Shown here piece after piece: positions 23,601 through 34,686 of a stretch of DNA of 64,000 bases (position 1 is the first letter of the stretch; each line of letters opens with the position of its first letter). The notes beneath the pieces are model-generated. The model was given only the letters and a program-made list of their open reading frames with translations, was not told where the DNA came from and searched no databases. Where the stretch lies: the NCBI GenBank assembly GCA_037954665.1, contig JBBMOL010000116.1, forward strand, positions 2,446,807 through 2,510,806. The letters run 5' to 3'. The position numbers were made by a program, and so were the translations under genes. The stretch comes from Laguncularia racemosa (Eukaryota; Streptophyta; Magnoliopsida; Myrtales; Combretaceae).

Positions 23601-24954
23601 AGATCATTCCACTAAATCTTTTCCTCAATTATGTAATAGGGCATCTATCGGGGATATCTAGTCATATTCTATATTAAGTTCCTCAAAATAAACCTTTAAT
23701 ATTTTCAAAAGTTTAAAGAAAGGATGTTAACAAACGTTTCTCGAACATTTAGAACCTATGGCCAATTCTAACTTAATTTAAACTTTATCTTATTGGACTT
23801 GTTATTGGATATGTACTTGACCTTTCATGAAATCAGTTGAGAATAGTACTTACTATGATGAAGACCTGAACACGAACCAAGACAAAGTACCTATGACTTT
23901 GGACTTGGAGTATTAAGAATCCAAATATTAAAAGATAGCTTAAAAAACTATCTTAAGACATGGGGTTAGGGTCAAGGTTTTAGATTAGCATGTTTTAGTG
24001 ATAGCTATTCTTATGGGTATATCTTTTTATGTCTAATTATTTTGGTATATCAAATGACACTCTATTCCTACCAAAAGATTATTGCAATTCTTAAATCATG
24101 CTTAGGTGAGCGAGTTCAAATGATCCACTATCTACTTGTTGCTTATTAATTACATGATGTTATGTTGATTGGTATTGATTATCTGTTAGAATTATCGGTT
24201 GCCTTGTATGCTCGCATCCATGTGAGCACCTTATTAATCGGTAAATTTAAATTCTTAGCCAAAATAACTAGATATACTCATTACATGTCTATGATTCAAT
24301 GGGTACACAAAAAGGAATGAAGAGTGTTCAACCTTTGCTAGAAATTTTTGAAATATGTTAAAACTTTTTGAAACATTTTAATTCTTTTTTTTTTTCATAA
24401 AGATTATGTCTAAAACTAGGCATGTGCTCTTAAAAGCCACTATTTATAAAACCTCAGTATCATCGACGATAATTTTATCAAAATTAATTTTGTTGAGGGC
24501 AAAGCAGTTGGAAAAACTCTTATTTGTGGCATTATTAACAAATTGATTGCAAGTAGATGCCTCGGTGCAAGATCCCCTAATTTAGTCATGGAGGCATTGT
24601 TAAGTAATTGATTAATGGTGGATGGCCCGTTGCGAAATTCACTTAGACTAGCCCTTACGGCATTTTTATTCTCGACAATAGATAAGCGTCAAGTTTGTTT
24701 GGGGGACAATGCCCTCAAATAGCCTCTTAAGTAAAGTGAGGTGCTCGATACAAGTAAGTATAGTGGTCAATCGAAGTATAGATGACATAATCTATATCTT
24801 TCATGGTTCTAGACTCACATGAATGTGTTGCTTGCATTCATTACACATACATTCATTTTGTGTGTAGGTAGATTTCATAGTATGCTAATTAATGTTTGAT
24901 AACATGCTTGAATGATAGTGGTAGGTAGATTTCTAGCCCCTCTCTTTCCAGGCT
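20641..24954. other. No gene seen; AT-rich with pentanucleotide repeats
   Basis: No coding block recognised. GTTGACTTA-type words recur at 20.8-21.5 kb. Short (CTTAT)n and (ATCCT)n runs occur at about 22186-22206 and 22541-22560. A TATA-like CTATAAAAGG at about 23066 could be an LTR promoter, but no LTR ends could be defined. Confidence 0.4.
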
Positions 24955-25662
24955 ATACCTCATCTACAATAAATATAATGGTCTCTCATCTGCTATAGCC
25001 TTCTCTAACCCATACTATCCCAACAATAAGGTCTTTTTCTTCCCAGTTTTACTTATCCACCTTTGAACCTCTTATACCTCTAAAGGTTTACTTATCTGTC
25101 TCTGAACCTCTTAGCCCTTTGAAGGTTTACTCATATGCCTCTGACCCTCTTGGACCTCTAAAGGTTTACTTATCTGCTTCTGATCCTCATGGACCTCTGA
25201 AGGTGACATTGGGTTCAACACTCTATGTTTACCCTCTTTCTGAAACATATAAGTATTTCTGAAGCCATCATGTAAAACTATCCTGTTATACAACTAAGGC
25301 CTGCCAAGTAATATATGGGGTGCACACATAGGAAGGATATCAAATACAATCTCATCATGATATTTATCCCCTCTATTGAAAGGTACCCTAGCCCTCTAGG
25401 TAACATAGAGACTATCTTGCTCACTCAACCAATGTAATTTATAAGGTTTTGGATGTGGGGTAGTTACAAGTTTCAATTTCAATATTAACGATGCAGCCAC
25501 TACATTAGTACAACTACCACCATCCATAATAATAGCACATAGATTACCTTATACTCTATAAGAGGTTTGGAATAAATTTTCCCTCTGCTCATCATCAATA
25601 GTAGGAAAAGTAGTCGTAGTTTGTGGTAGTACATTAACAAATAAATATCAATCATCTGACAT
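24955..25662 (-). pseudogene. Protease and linker fragment of element D
   Basis: ATG at 25662 begins MSDD followed by a stop. The frame then reads VNVLPQTTTT, a TAA where A, C and E also have TAA, and the protease motif MDGGSCTNV. The block VLHDGFRNTYMFQKEGK ... LNPMSPSEV lies at 25293-25111. After it a repetitive SKPLE-type linker matches EKKVLLMGQG of element A at about 25000, then homology ends. Confidence 0.8.
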
Positions 25663-26480
25663 GGTTGCTTACTAACTTCAACAAGCTAACAACACACTTC
25701 ACTACACAAACCATGGCAACATACACTCAAACACCCATGGTGCAATAAAGAACTAATGCAACACATACCCTCAACGACTTCAAATACACACTCCTACAAT
25801 CACACAACACACACTCTCCTATGGTTCATTTTACTTAACACCACAACACGTAATTTTGGCACAATAACAACACCCTCTACACCCACGATACATACACTTA
25901 CGATTCTTCAACACATAACTAAAGGCAACAAACACCTTCACAACAACACATCTACACCCACGCTATACACACACTTTACACCTCACCTACACTCACGGTG
26001 CAACACCCATAAGAAAAATTCCACAATCACAATTAATCACGGTTCAACACAAATGATTCCAAGTGCATTCAAGGGAATTAATGAACAATTTACTACATAA
26101 GATAAATATGGAATCAATTTGAAAAATATCTTCCCAATCTTCACGGCAAGATGACTTCCTTACAAGGAAATTTTTTTGAAATTTTATACTTTCAATTCCG
26201 AATTTACCAATGTAGAACATGATACAATCAATTTAATTTCAATTCTAATAAAAAGCAATTACAATGATTCCTTTAATTCATCCATGACAAAGGAACCTTA
26301 ATTCAATCTCTTTTGAGTTTCAATTCACAAAGACTATGGAGTTAAGGAATAATTCAACATAAGAACTCAATTCCACTTCTCACATATTCAATTTTCAAAG
26401 TGAATGAACAAGAACCCTAAATCTCAATTTGTGATACATGAAATTCCCTTCTCAAAACCTATGCTCTAATACCAAAATTA

Positions 26481-27212
26481 TAATGTTCCTAAGATCCAAT
26501 TACAAGCACACAATGCTTTAAGATTCGATTGAATGATACACGATCAAGATGGCATGAACCTTAATTGAAAATGGAACCTAAAAATGGCATGAAAAGGATA
26601 GAAAAGAAAAGAACTAATTCCTTACCAGATATTACTCACTAATTGGAATTAGATTTGATTTTGATGTTGTTGATATTACGCACAACACAATCAAAATCCA
26701 CTCGCCACAAATTCTAAGAGAATTTGATAAGAGCAATTGCGTGAAAGGATGTGTCCCTCACAGTTTCAATATCTGAGAAATGATAAGTAAAAAAGTTCCT
26801 CTAAATCCTACTTAACAAGTATTTATACTTACTTCAATTAAGGTAAAAATAACACAACAAATTATAAATAAGCCACTCCAAATGACCAGTTCTAAAACAA
26901 AAAAATAAAAGTACAAATAAGTCTTCAAATGGCGGGTTCTTCACTTCAATAGAACACTTGTAGATCAGTTCTTCTTTGATTTATGTAGGTCCATGAATAA
27001 CCCATAAACTAAGCTTTAGCGAGTTTATCCACCGTCTTGTAAAAATCGAGAAGTGTACCTGTTGGAATAAACAACAAATATGTAATACAAAAGAAGATGC
27101 TAAACAAATATTCTCAGGGTTTGATTGTTCAAAGATGACCCTCATCGCTAAATTTTGTAACCCATAGGCTCTTGCTTTGGTGATAGGTCCTATTGGAATT
27201 TGATTTCTATCA
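26481..27212 (-). repeat. 5' LTR of element D
   Basis: On the minus strand it starts TGATAGAAATCAAATTCC at 27212 and ends AACATTA at 26481, followed by TTGGTATTAGAGC (the primer site, near 26466-26478). At 732 bp it is shorter than related LTRs. The weak palindromic TATA region is at 26815-26834. Confidence 0.75.
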
Positions 27213-28355
27213 TCTTAAATATTGAGATCACCCAATTTTACTATTTAGTAGGGGATACCCATTCTCAGCTATTTTAGTGAACTATAATATATTGGTTTTC
27301 ATAATTATTTTCATAATAATTAATTATATATATTATTAATTATGATGAGGAAAAATTATTTAATTAAAGTCATGCAACATCTGAATTGCAAGGCAGCTTT
27401 CATATTACAGGTACACATGTGATATGGCAACTTTCAAGCATTTCTACTAAGGCCCCTATAGGGCCAATACAACAATTGACAACCTATCAGCAAAAGGCAA
27501 TGTAGTATAATGGCAATAAGGTCAAGCACAAGATCTTCTAACCTAGCAACTTAATATGCGAAAAAATGGAGGCTAGGGTAAATTGGCACCTAAATGGGAG
27601 GATCCAATGAAGATTTAACAAGAAGTAGGGCACGGCACATATAAGCTCAAAAGACTAGATGGTTAACCAATTCCTAGGATGTAGAATGCTAATAATCTTA
27701 ATTCGTATTTTGAATGAGCTCAAAGTGTAATTAATTTGTATATAATGAAAATTTCTATTTGTTTAAGTCAACATGTTCACTCCTATTCAATTTACATCAA
27801 GTACAATTAAGCTTAGTTACTTAACTTGTGACTAACAAGCCTCTTAATGTATTAGCTTCATATGTTAACTATTCTTAGCCACATTTCAGGGTGAAAAGAT
27901 GTTTAGATCCTTAAACCTCCCTCTGAGGTGAAGGGGTAACCAAATTTCCTAAACACTTTTCAAGGTTATGGATGACTCAAGCCCAAGTTAACCCCAACAA
28001 AGTGTATGGGGCACACTAGTCTCAACAGACTAAGTTTATCGGAAACCTAGAGTAAACACAAAGAGGATATATTGTTAATCACGGTCAACGCTAAACATCT
28101 ATAATATTCCTAATAAGGGAAAATTATCCCAAGTCATTTCCTAACATGACCTAATTACTACGAGATGACAAGTTCCACAATCATGAAGTTATGAAAGGAA
28201 GAAATGTTAATTAAACAAGAATAGGAACCAAAGTAAAGAAAAATAATGTAAAGATTACAAGTCCAAAAGCACATTTCATTCAATAATGAGAAGTCTACAA
28301 GTTTAGTAGTTCCATTCAATAGTGAGGAGATTACTGGTTAAGGTTGGCATACCAA
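27213..28355. other. No gene seen between elements D and B
   Basis: AT-rich sequence with no recognised coding block on either strand. Confidence 0.4.
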
Positions 28356-28475
28356 TGATAGGAATAAAAATCCGACAAGACCTATCATTAGGGCAAGAAC
28401 TAAAGGATTTCAAATCTTAATGATGAGGGCCCATTTTGAGCATATCGACCCCGGAATTATTTATATATTAACTTC

Positions 28476-30621
28476 TATAAACACTCCATTTTTGCCCTAG
28501 GAGTCAATAATCTTCAATAATAATCAATTTTCAAATTTTCCTAATTTTTCCCAATTTTTCCTAATTTAACATAAAATAATAAAAATGTTCAAAAAATAAA
28601 AATAAATAGGAAAACACTTCAATTTTGAAAAATGATTTCAGAAATAGCAATAATGAATAATAAATAATTTTTGAAAATTTTTGAAATTCAAAAAATACAA
28701 AAAAATAGAAAAATTGCATTGCATATATGCAATTTGCGAAATAAATAAAATCGCGAAAGTGGGCTAGCCCAGCTGGTCCGGACCATGGCTAGGTGCGCAC
28801 GGGGGGGGGGGGGGGGGGGGCTTGGTCAGACGTTCGAATCGCGGAGGAAGCAGTTTCCGCGTTTTACAATTTTTCGACTTATCCAAGACACGTGGCAGCA
28901 TCTGATTGGCTGGAAGAAACGCACGCGCCGGGCGCGTGATCATCTCCTACCTCGAGCCCAAGATCGCCGGCGAAGAAAAAATTCGTATTTCGGCTGTTTT
29001 GATTCGATTTTTTTGCACAAATCCAACAGATCTTCAACAAAAATAAGATAAACATTATCTAATTAAAATCAAATCGCAACAAATCGTTGGATGGGCATGA
29101 ATCAGAGTTAGTTTTTCAACCGAAAATACGATCAGCTTCAATCGGAGGAAATCCGAGCTTATCCAACTCGATTTCAAGCGCCTATAAATAAAGGAGGAGA
29201 TGAGGAAGCAAGAACACGGATCAAAATTGCGAGAAAGAGAGAAAAGAGTGTAGATCGGAGGAAACCCAAAGTTGCGACTGCCGATCGGAGTTGAGCCACC
29301 GCAAGGAGATGTTCTGGGAGTAAACCGCCACCACCATCGGATTCAGCACCCTCAAGAAGCTAGGATTCGACACTTCACCCGCCGCAAAAGACCGCCGGAA
29401 CGCCGTGAACGAGCCAACCCCGCTGCCGTGTCCGACCGATCCGACCCGACCCGATTCGACCCGACTGACCCGACCCGCGCATCGACCCGGATCCAGGTAA
29501 GTCGGATTTTTCGGATTTTTTTTATTTTTATTTAATTAATTTTGTTTATTTATTTATTCTGAATTAATTAATTAATTATTTGATATTTAGTTATTTATTT
29601 ATTTATTTTTAATAAATAGGAAAATGTAGAAATTAGATTTTTCTAGAATTTAATAATGTAGAAAAATAATAAAAAAATAATAAATAGATAAATAAAAAAT
29701 AAAAATAAAAAATAATAATAGTAATAAAAATATAGAAAAATAATAAAAAATTAGGAAAAATAAATCATAAAATTTTAGATGTCAAATAGGATAGATAATA
29801 AACAAAAATTCCCAAAAAATCACAAAAATTCCCAAAAATCAAGAAAATCAACAAAAATTCCCAAAAATCACGAAAATCAACAAAAATTCCCAAAAACCAC
29901 AAAAATCCCCAAAAATTCTCAAAAATCACAAAATTAACAAAAAATCATAAAAAGTCATAAAAAATCATAAAAAGATAAATAAATAAGTTTTAGCACTTAG
30001 AGAAATCATTTTCATCAAATAAATCAAAATTGATGTTTTCCCTACAAAATCATTTTTCAAAATGAAATCAAGCTTAGGCTTAGAGTTTTTAGGAAAAATC
30101 CCAAAAATGGTAAGAACATAAATCAAAAGAAATTTCAAAATTAAAATTCACCAATGCACTAAAGATTTTCAGAAAAGCGAACTATGGCTTGTTTGATCCT
30201 GAGTAGCAGGTACGTAGGCACCCATTCGGGTCAACCCATAAAATAAATGAAAAATCATTTTTCTGAAATAAATTCAAAGAAATAACAAAAATTAACAGAA
30301 ACACATTTCTAAAGATGAACAATTTTAGGAGATTAGGTGGTAACCGTATAGGTTTTAATAGGTTAGCCTCCGGACTTAGAAACTCTGGTTTTCCCTTTTT
30401 CTCTTCTCACAAAAACGAGAAGAGGAAATAACGACGACTAGTAGTCCAAATTAAGACTAATCCGCTCCTTTAGTCTTAATTCACTTTTTCCCAACAACAG
30501 TTGGGTGGCGACTCCAAAAATCAAACGAAATTCCTAACTCAAGTCAAGGATCTAGATTAGATGAGCATAGGGTTTAGTTTAGATCGGATTAGGAATGGGA
30601 ATTCAAAAATTCGACTTGACA
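28476..30621 (+). mobile_element. 2146-bp LTR-like insert (solo LTR or non-autonomous element)
   Basis: Starts TATAAACACTCC (probably a mutated TGTAAACA) and ends GACTTGACA. It is flanked by ACTTC (28471-28475) and ACCTC (30622-30626), an imperfect 5-bp duplication of the LTR sequence. It contains a TATA-like CCTATAAATAAAGG near 29187, a GC-rich stretch with repeated GACCC words (29430-29490), a very A-rich stretch (29.5-30.0 kb) and a GGTGGCGACTCC block near 30505, which I associate with Tat/Ogre-type elements. No protein domain was recognised. A second copy begins in reverse orientation at 63382 with the same terminus. Confidence 0.75.
28801..28820 (+). repeat. Poly-G run of 20 bases
   Basis: Pure G homopolymer inside the 2.1-kb insert. 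Confidence 0.9.
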
Positions 30622-31553
30622 ACCTCTTTTCTATTATTCTTGTATTGTGTTTTCCAACAGGCACACTTATCATATTTTATAGGGCAATGGACAAACTCCC
30701 TCAAACTCAGCTTGTGGGTTATTCATGGACCGACCTAAACCGGCGATGAGCTGGGCCGATGGATCCTATAGAAGACTAGCATCTTGAAGACCATTTCTTT
30801 TATATATTTCTTCTTTTATGAACTATTTTGGTTGTATTTTGGTTTTGGGAAACTTTTATTTCCTTGTAATTTTCATTTAGGGCTAGCCACCTTAAAAGTG
30901 GCAAACTTGTAATTTTGACTACTTTTTAACCCTAGGAGTAGCAAGTATAAATACTTGCTTAAGAGAGGGTTTGAGGAGGCAAATATTTTGCAAAATTGAG
31001 AGTTCATTTTCACATGAGGATTAGGGTTTCTAATTGTCATTAGACTCTTATCAATTTCATTCCCAAGAGTTGAAATTATGGCAAGTGCAACACCTTGAAA
31101 TTGTGAGTAGTATCAATTTCATTTTGTTGTGATTTCTTTTCTTCTCTAGTGTGTCATATCTAGGGATGAATTGAGATAGTTCTTGGACAGATTTGCTTCT
31201 TATTATTTTCGAATTCTTGTGTTTAATTAAGATCCTTTGCATTTGAATTCGGTTCTTCCTTGAAGATTACTTCTTGAAACGTGATTATCACTTGTGAAAA
31301 GGGGTTCTTAGAATTGAAGATTTCTTTTGAATTTGTGGATTATTCACGTGGATTCTATGTGATTAGTGTGATGTTAGAAGAGATTATCATTGTGGTATTA
31401 CAATTATAACTTTGAGCATTTGGAATTCATTACATCTTACTAGGGTTCACGTGAATTTTGCCCTTTTTGGAACCGGTTTTGTTGTTGACTTGAGTTTGTT
31501 TTTCTTAAGTCTTTTAATTGTTCTTCCAAGTGGAATTAGGCACATCATCTTTT

Positions 31554-31565
31554 TGGTATCATAGC
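31554..31565 (+). other. Primer binding site (element B)
   Basis: TGGTATCATAGC, one mismatch from the tRNA-Met site, six bases after the LTR end. Confidence 0.8.
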
Positions 31566-32667
31566 ACATGTTGAGAGAAGGGATTGATTGTATTTGATTT
31601 TGTGAAATTAATCTTCAATTAGGGTTGATCAATTGAAACCGCAAATTCTATTGTTTTTGTGGTTTTGAGCTTACGAAATTACCTTGGCTTGGAATTTAAT
31701 TTGCTGTTTGTTGGAGTTGGATTGGGAAGGTTGTTGTATCATCTTTTGATCAATAATTTTAGTGGAAGGGCAGAAGCATAGAAGTGTTGTTTAATTCAAC
31801 AACTTTTGAACTTGAAAACTTACCAATCCTTGCCGTAACTTGTTGTGGCGTGAAGGAGGATGTGTAGGTTGTTGTTGTGACTTCCATTGTGTAATTGTGA
31901 ATTAGAGAAGTGCAATTTACAGATTTGCATTGAGTTTCGATTAGTAGGGAATCTATTTGAATTCAAACACATGCCATTAAGTTGTGGGAGTTAATGATGT
32001 TATTTGAATTTGAAATTCATTTCTTACCAATTAAGCAAGGCTTGCAATTAGTGAAGAGATTGAAATTCAAATTTGAGTTGCTGCCTATTTTGTTGTGAGT
32101 TGCGGTTAGAACTTGTGGAAAGTGAAGTATATTTTGTTATTATTTTCGTGGAAGTGGAGTGTATTTGTTGTTGTAGCCATTTGTTATCATTACCATGGAA
32201 GTGGAGTGCAATTTGTTGTTGTTGCCATGGGAGTTATTGGTGAAGTGAGTGCACCGTGATTGAGGTGTATGTGGTGGTGTAAATTTGTGGAGTTGTGTGG
32301 AGTAAGGTGCTGCACATTAAGATAAAGTGTGGGTGTGAACCTTGGCTAATTAAGGGAGTTAAGTAGTGAAGTTTGAAATTCAAATATAAGCATTTAAGTA
32401 TGAAAGTTATTGAGTATTGTTACTTAAACACTTGTTTAGTTGAATTCAATATCTTAACTACTTAGAAGTATTTATTTGTGCTTCACTTATTCTAATATAC
32501 TTGAAGTGATAAGAAGTATTTGTTGCATTGGTGACTTGTTACACCGTGGGTGTACAAGTGTGTGTGTTGTTATCCAAACTTGTTATTGTGGCGTGGTGAA
32601 GTGAAGGAAGTGTGCTACAAATTATTTGAGATTACATTTGTACTTCAGATAAATCGCATCCACAAAC
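31566..32667 (+). other. Untranslated leader of element B
   Basis: About 1.1 kb, GTTG-rich, without a convincing frame. It resembles the leaders of A and C in several blocks, so the gag-only and pol-only elements share this probable cis-acting region. Confidence 0.6.
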
Positions 32668-34148
32668 ATGTCATATGATAGTCTGAATGGGGACATTGGC
32701 AATGAGGCCAATAGCCAAGTGGGTGGCAGACCAGGTCGTCGAAAGACAAGTGGAAGAACTCTAGATGAGCAACTTCAGGACCTTACCACAATTGTTGCTA
32801 CATTAGCAACAAGAATTGATAGGATGATATTACCACCACCACCTGTGGTAAACCTTCGGCACCACCTAGAGTAGAAGGAGATTATCATGCTCTTAGGGAA
32901 GGTAGAGATGAAAATTTTGGGGTTAATCCATACCCGGACAGGGAATTTAGACCACTTCGAGGACTAGAGTGTGCGAAGCTACAGATGCCTTCATTTGATG
33001 GTAGGGGTTCCGCCGATGACTACCTAGACTAGGAAGACCAAGTTGAGGGTCTTTTCAAGTGTTATGAGATTGATGAAGACTCCAGGGTATGCCTTGCAGC
33101 CGTAGAGTTCACGAGGTATGCCGCTTTGTGGTGGAGAAATATGGTGATCAGTAGGCGAATGGATGGAGAGACCCAAATACACACTTGGAGAGACATGAAA
33201 CGAGTTTTGAGGAATAGGTTTGTACCGAAACACTACAGGCATGAGTTATTTATGCTTCTCCAGACACTAAGATAGGGGGGTAAAACAGTGGATGACTATA
33301 TACAGGAGTTTGTGACGCTAGTGATCAGATGTGGATCAGTTGAATCTCCTGAACAAACCCTAGCACGTTTTGTATCTAGGTTGAAGTATGAGATAGCTTG
33401 TGTAGTTAAGCTTCAGAGATATAGTACACTTGATGAGGCTATACAATTAGCCTTGAACGTGGAAAGACAGAGACAATCCTATTCATTCCAGGTTGCTAGG
33501 AGTAGACTACTAGGGAACCAAACTGTTCAGGGTCAGTTATGTTCTCCTTCAGAGATACTAGTGGTTCACGAGTAGTTGAGTAAACCATTGGAGTATTCTG
33601 AGGAACAGAGTCAGATGAGTCTATCATTAGAGGGCCAGAATGTTCAGAGACAGTTATATTCACCTTCAAAGGTCTTAGAGGGCAATGAGCAGTTGGGCCA
33701 ACCCTTAGAAGACCATGAAGATCAACGACATACAGATGAGTTAGAAAAGGAGGAAACAATATCAGTGAAATGGGTTGAGATAGGGGACACCTCAGTGGAT
33801 AATGGGTCATTATTTGTGTTGCAGAATAGATACATCCTGGAAATGGAGGAGAGAAAACAATCACCACCTGTATTATTTCAGATATTGGGATTCTGCAGAG
33901 ATACTTCTTCAGACGGATTGCTAGGAGAAAACAAAGTCTCCATTGCATTTGATCTACCAGATTTGAGGACAAATCTTTTTGAAGCCCGAGGAGATGATAG
34001 GAATAAAAATCCGACAAGACCTATCATTAGGGCAAGAACTAAAGGATTTCAAATCTTGGCGATGAGGGCCCATTTTGAGCAGATCGACCCCGGAATTATT
34101 TATATATTAACCTCTTTTCTATTATTCTTGTATTGTGTTTTCCAATAG
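32668..34148 (+). pseudogene. Gag gene of element B fused to the family C-terminal tail
   Basis: ATG at 32668 (MSYDSLNGD). An N-terminal region with LDEQLQDLTTIVATLATRID looks helical. A one-base loss near 32852 shifts frame into VNPYPDREFRPLRGLECAKLQMPSFDG, then the Ty3 Gag core: ALWWRNMVISRRM, TWRDMKRVLRNRFVPKHYRHEL, DDYIQEFVTLVIRCG and LKYEIACVVKLQRYSTLDEAIQL (to about 33480). TAG interrupts at about 33030 (expected Trp) and 33273 (expected Gln). A repetitive linker with SPSE/SKPLE words like the post-protease linker of D follows. Then comes LPDLRTNLFEARGDDRN, the family tail, ending at 34148 in the 3' LTR. Gag forms the virus-like particle. No zinc knuckle, protease, RT or integrase is present. 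Confidence 0.85.
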
Positions 34149-34686
34149 GCACACTTATCATATTTTATAGGGCAATGGACAAACTCCCTCAAACTCATCT
34201 TGTGGGTTATCCATAGACCGACCTAAACCGGTGATGAGCTAGGCCGATGGATCCTATAGAAGACTAACATCTTGAAGACCATTTCTTTTACATATTTCTT
34301 CTTTTATGAACTATTTTGGTTATATTTTGATTTTGGGACACTTTTATTTCCTTGTAATCAAGGTTGTCAAAATCGCGATTTTACGTAGAATCGCCAGGGG
34401 GTCCGTAGAATCGGAACGTAGAAACGGAACGTAAAAACGTAAGTTTTTATAACCTTTATAAAATAACCTTTAAATATTAAAAATTTACTTACGGTAGTCA
34501 TTAAAAAATATAATAAATAATATAAATTAAAAATTTCAGCATAAAATTGGATCATAAATCATAATAAAAGTCATAATATAGATAATCAAGCATAAGTTGT
34601 ATAACATAAATAATCAACCATAAAAATAATCAACTAAAAGTCTCAATAAAAGTTATGAAATCATAAATCATATTACAAAACAAGAA

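Larger units (their letters stand above)
24955..27212 (-). mobile_element. Element D, 5' fragment of a family-A-type retrotransposon
   Basis: Minus-strand copy with its 5' LTR on the right (27212-26481), then primer site, leader, the gag-less stub (ATG at 25662) and protease. It breaks off shortly after the protease linker near 24955. No 3' LTR or RT follows, so the rest was deleted. This is the most diverged family member in the window, yet it shares the same gag-less junction and the in-frame TAA. Confidence 0.8.
28356..31547 (+). repeat. 5' LTR of element B, interrupted by an insertion
   Basis: LTR sequence is 28356-28475 and 30622-31547. The start is TGATAGGAATAAAAATCC and the end GGCACATCA. 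The palindromic TATA region is at 30940-30959. Confidence 0.9.

Noticed and set aside
24420..24720. Possible CACTA transposon terminus (repeated GGCATTTTT/GGCATTATT words)
   Set aside because: No CACTA end, no 3-bp duplication and no partner terminus could be found.
25756..26100. 114-codon Thr/His-rich open frame on the plus strand
   Set aside because: It is the antisense of the GTTG-rich leader of element D; composition explains it and equivalent frames appear antisense to the C leader.
29272..29535. Arg/Pro/Asp-rich 87-codon frame in the 2.1-kb insert
   Set aside because: Translates the GACCC-repeat stretch after the TATA box; no domain, probably untranslated LTR sequence.
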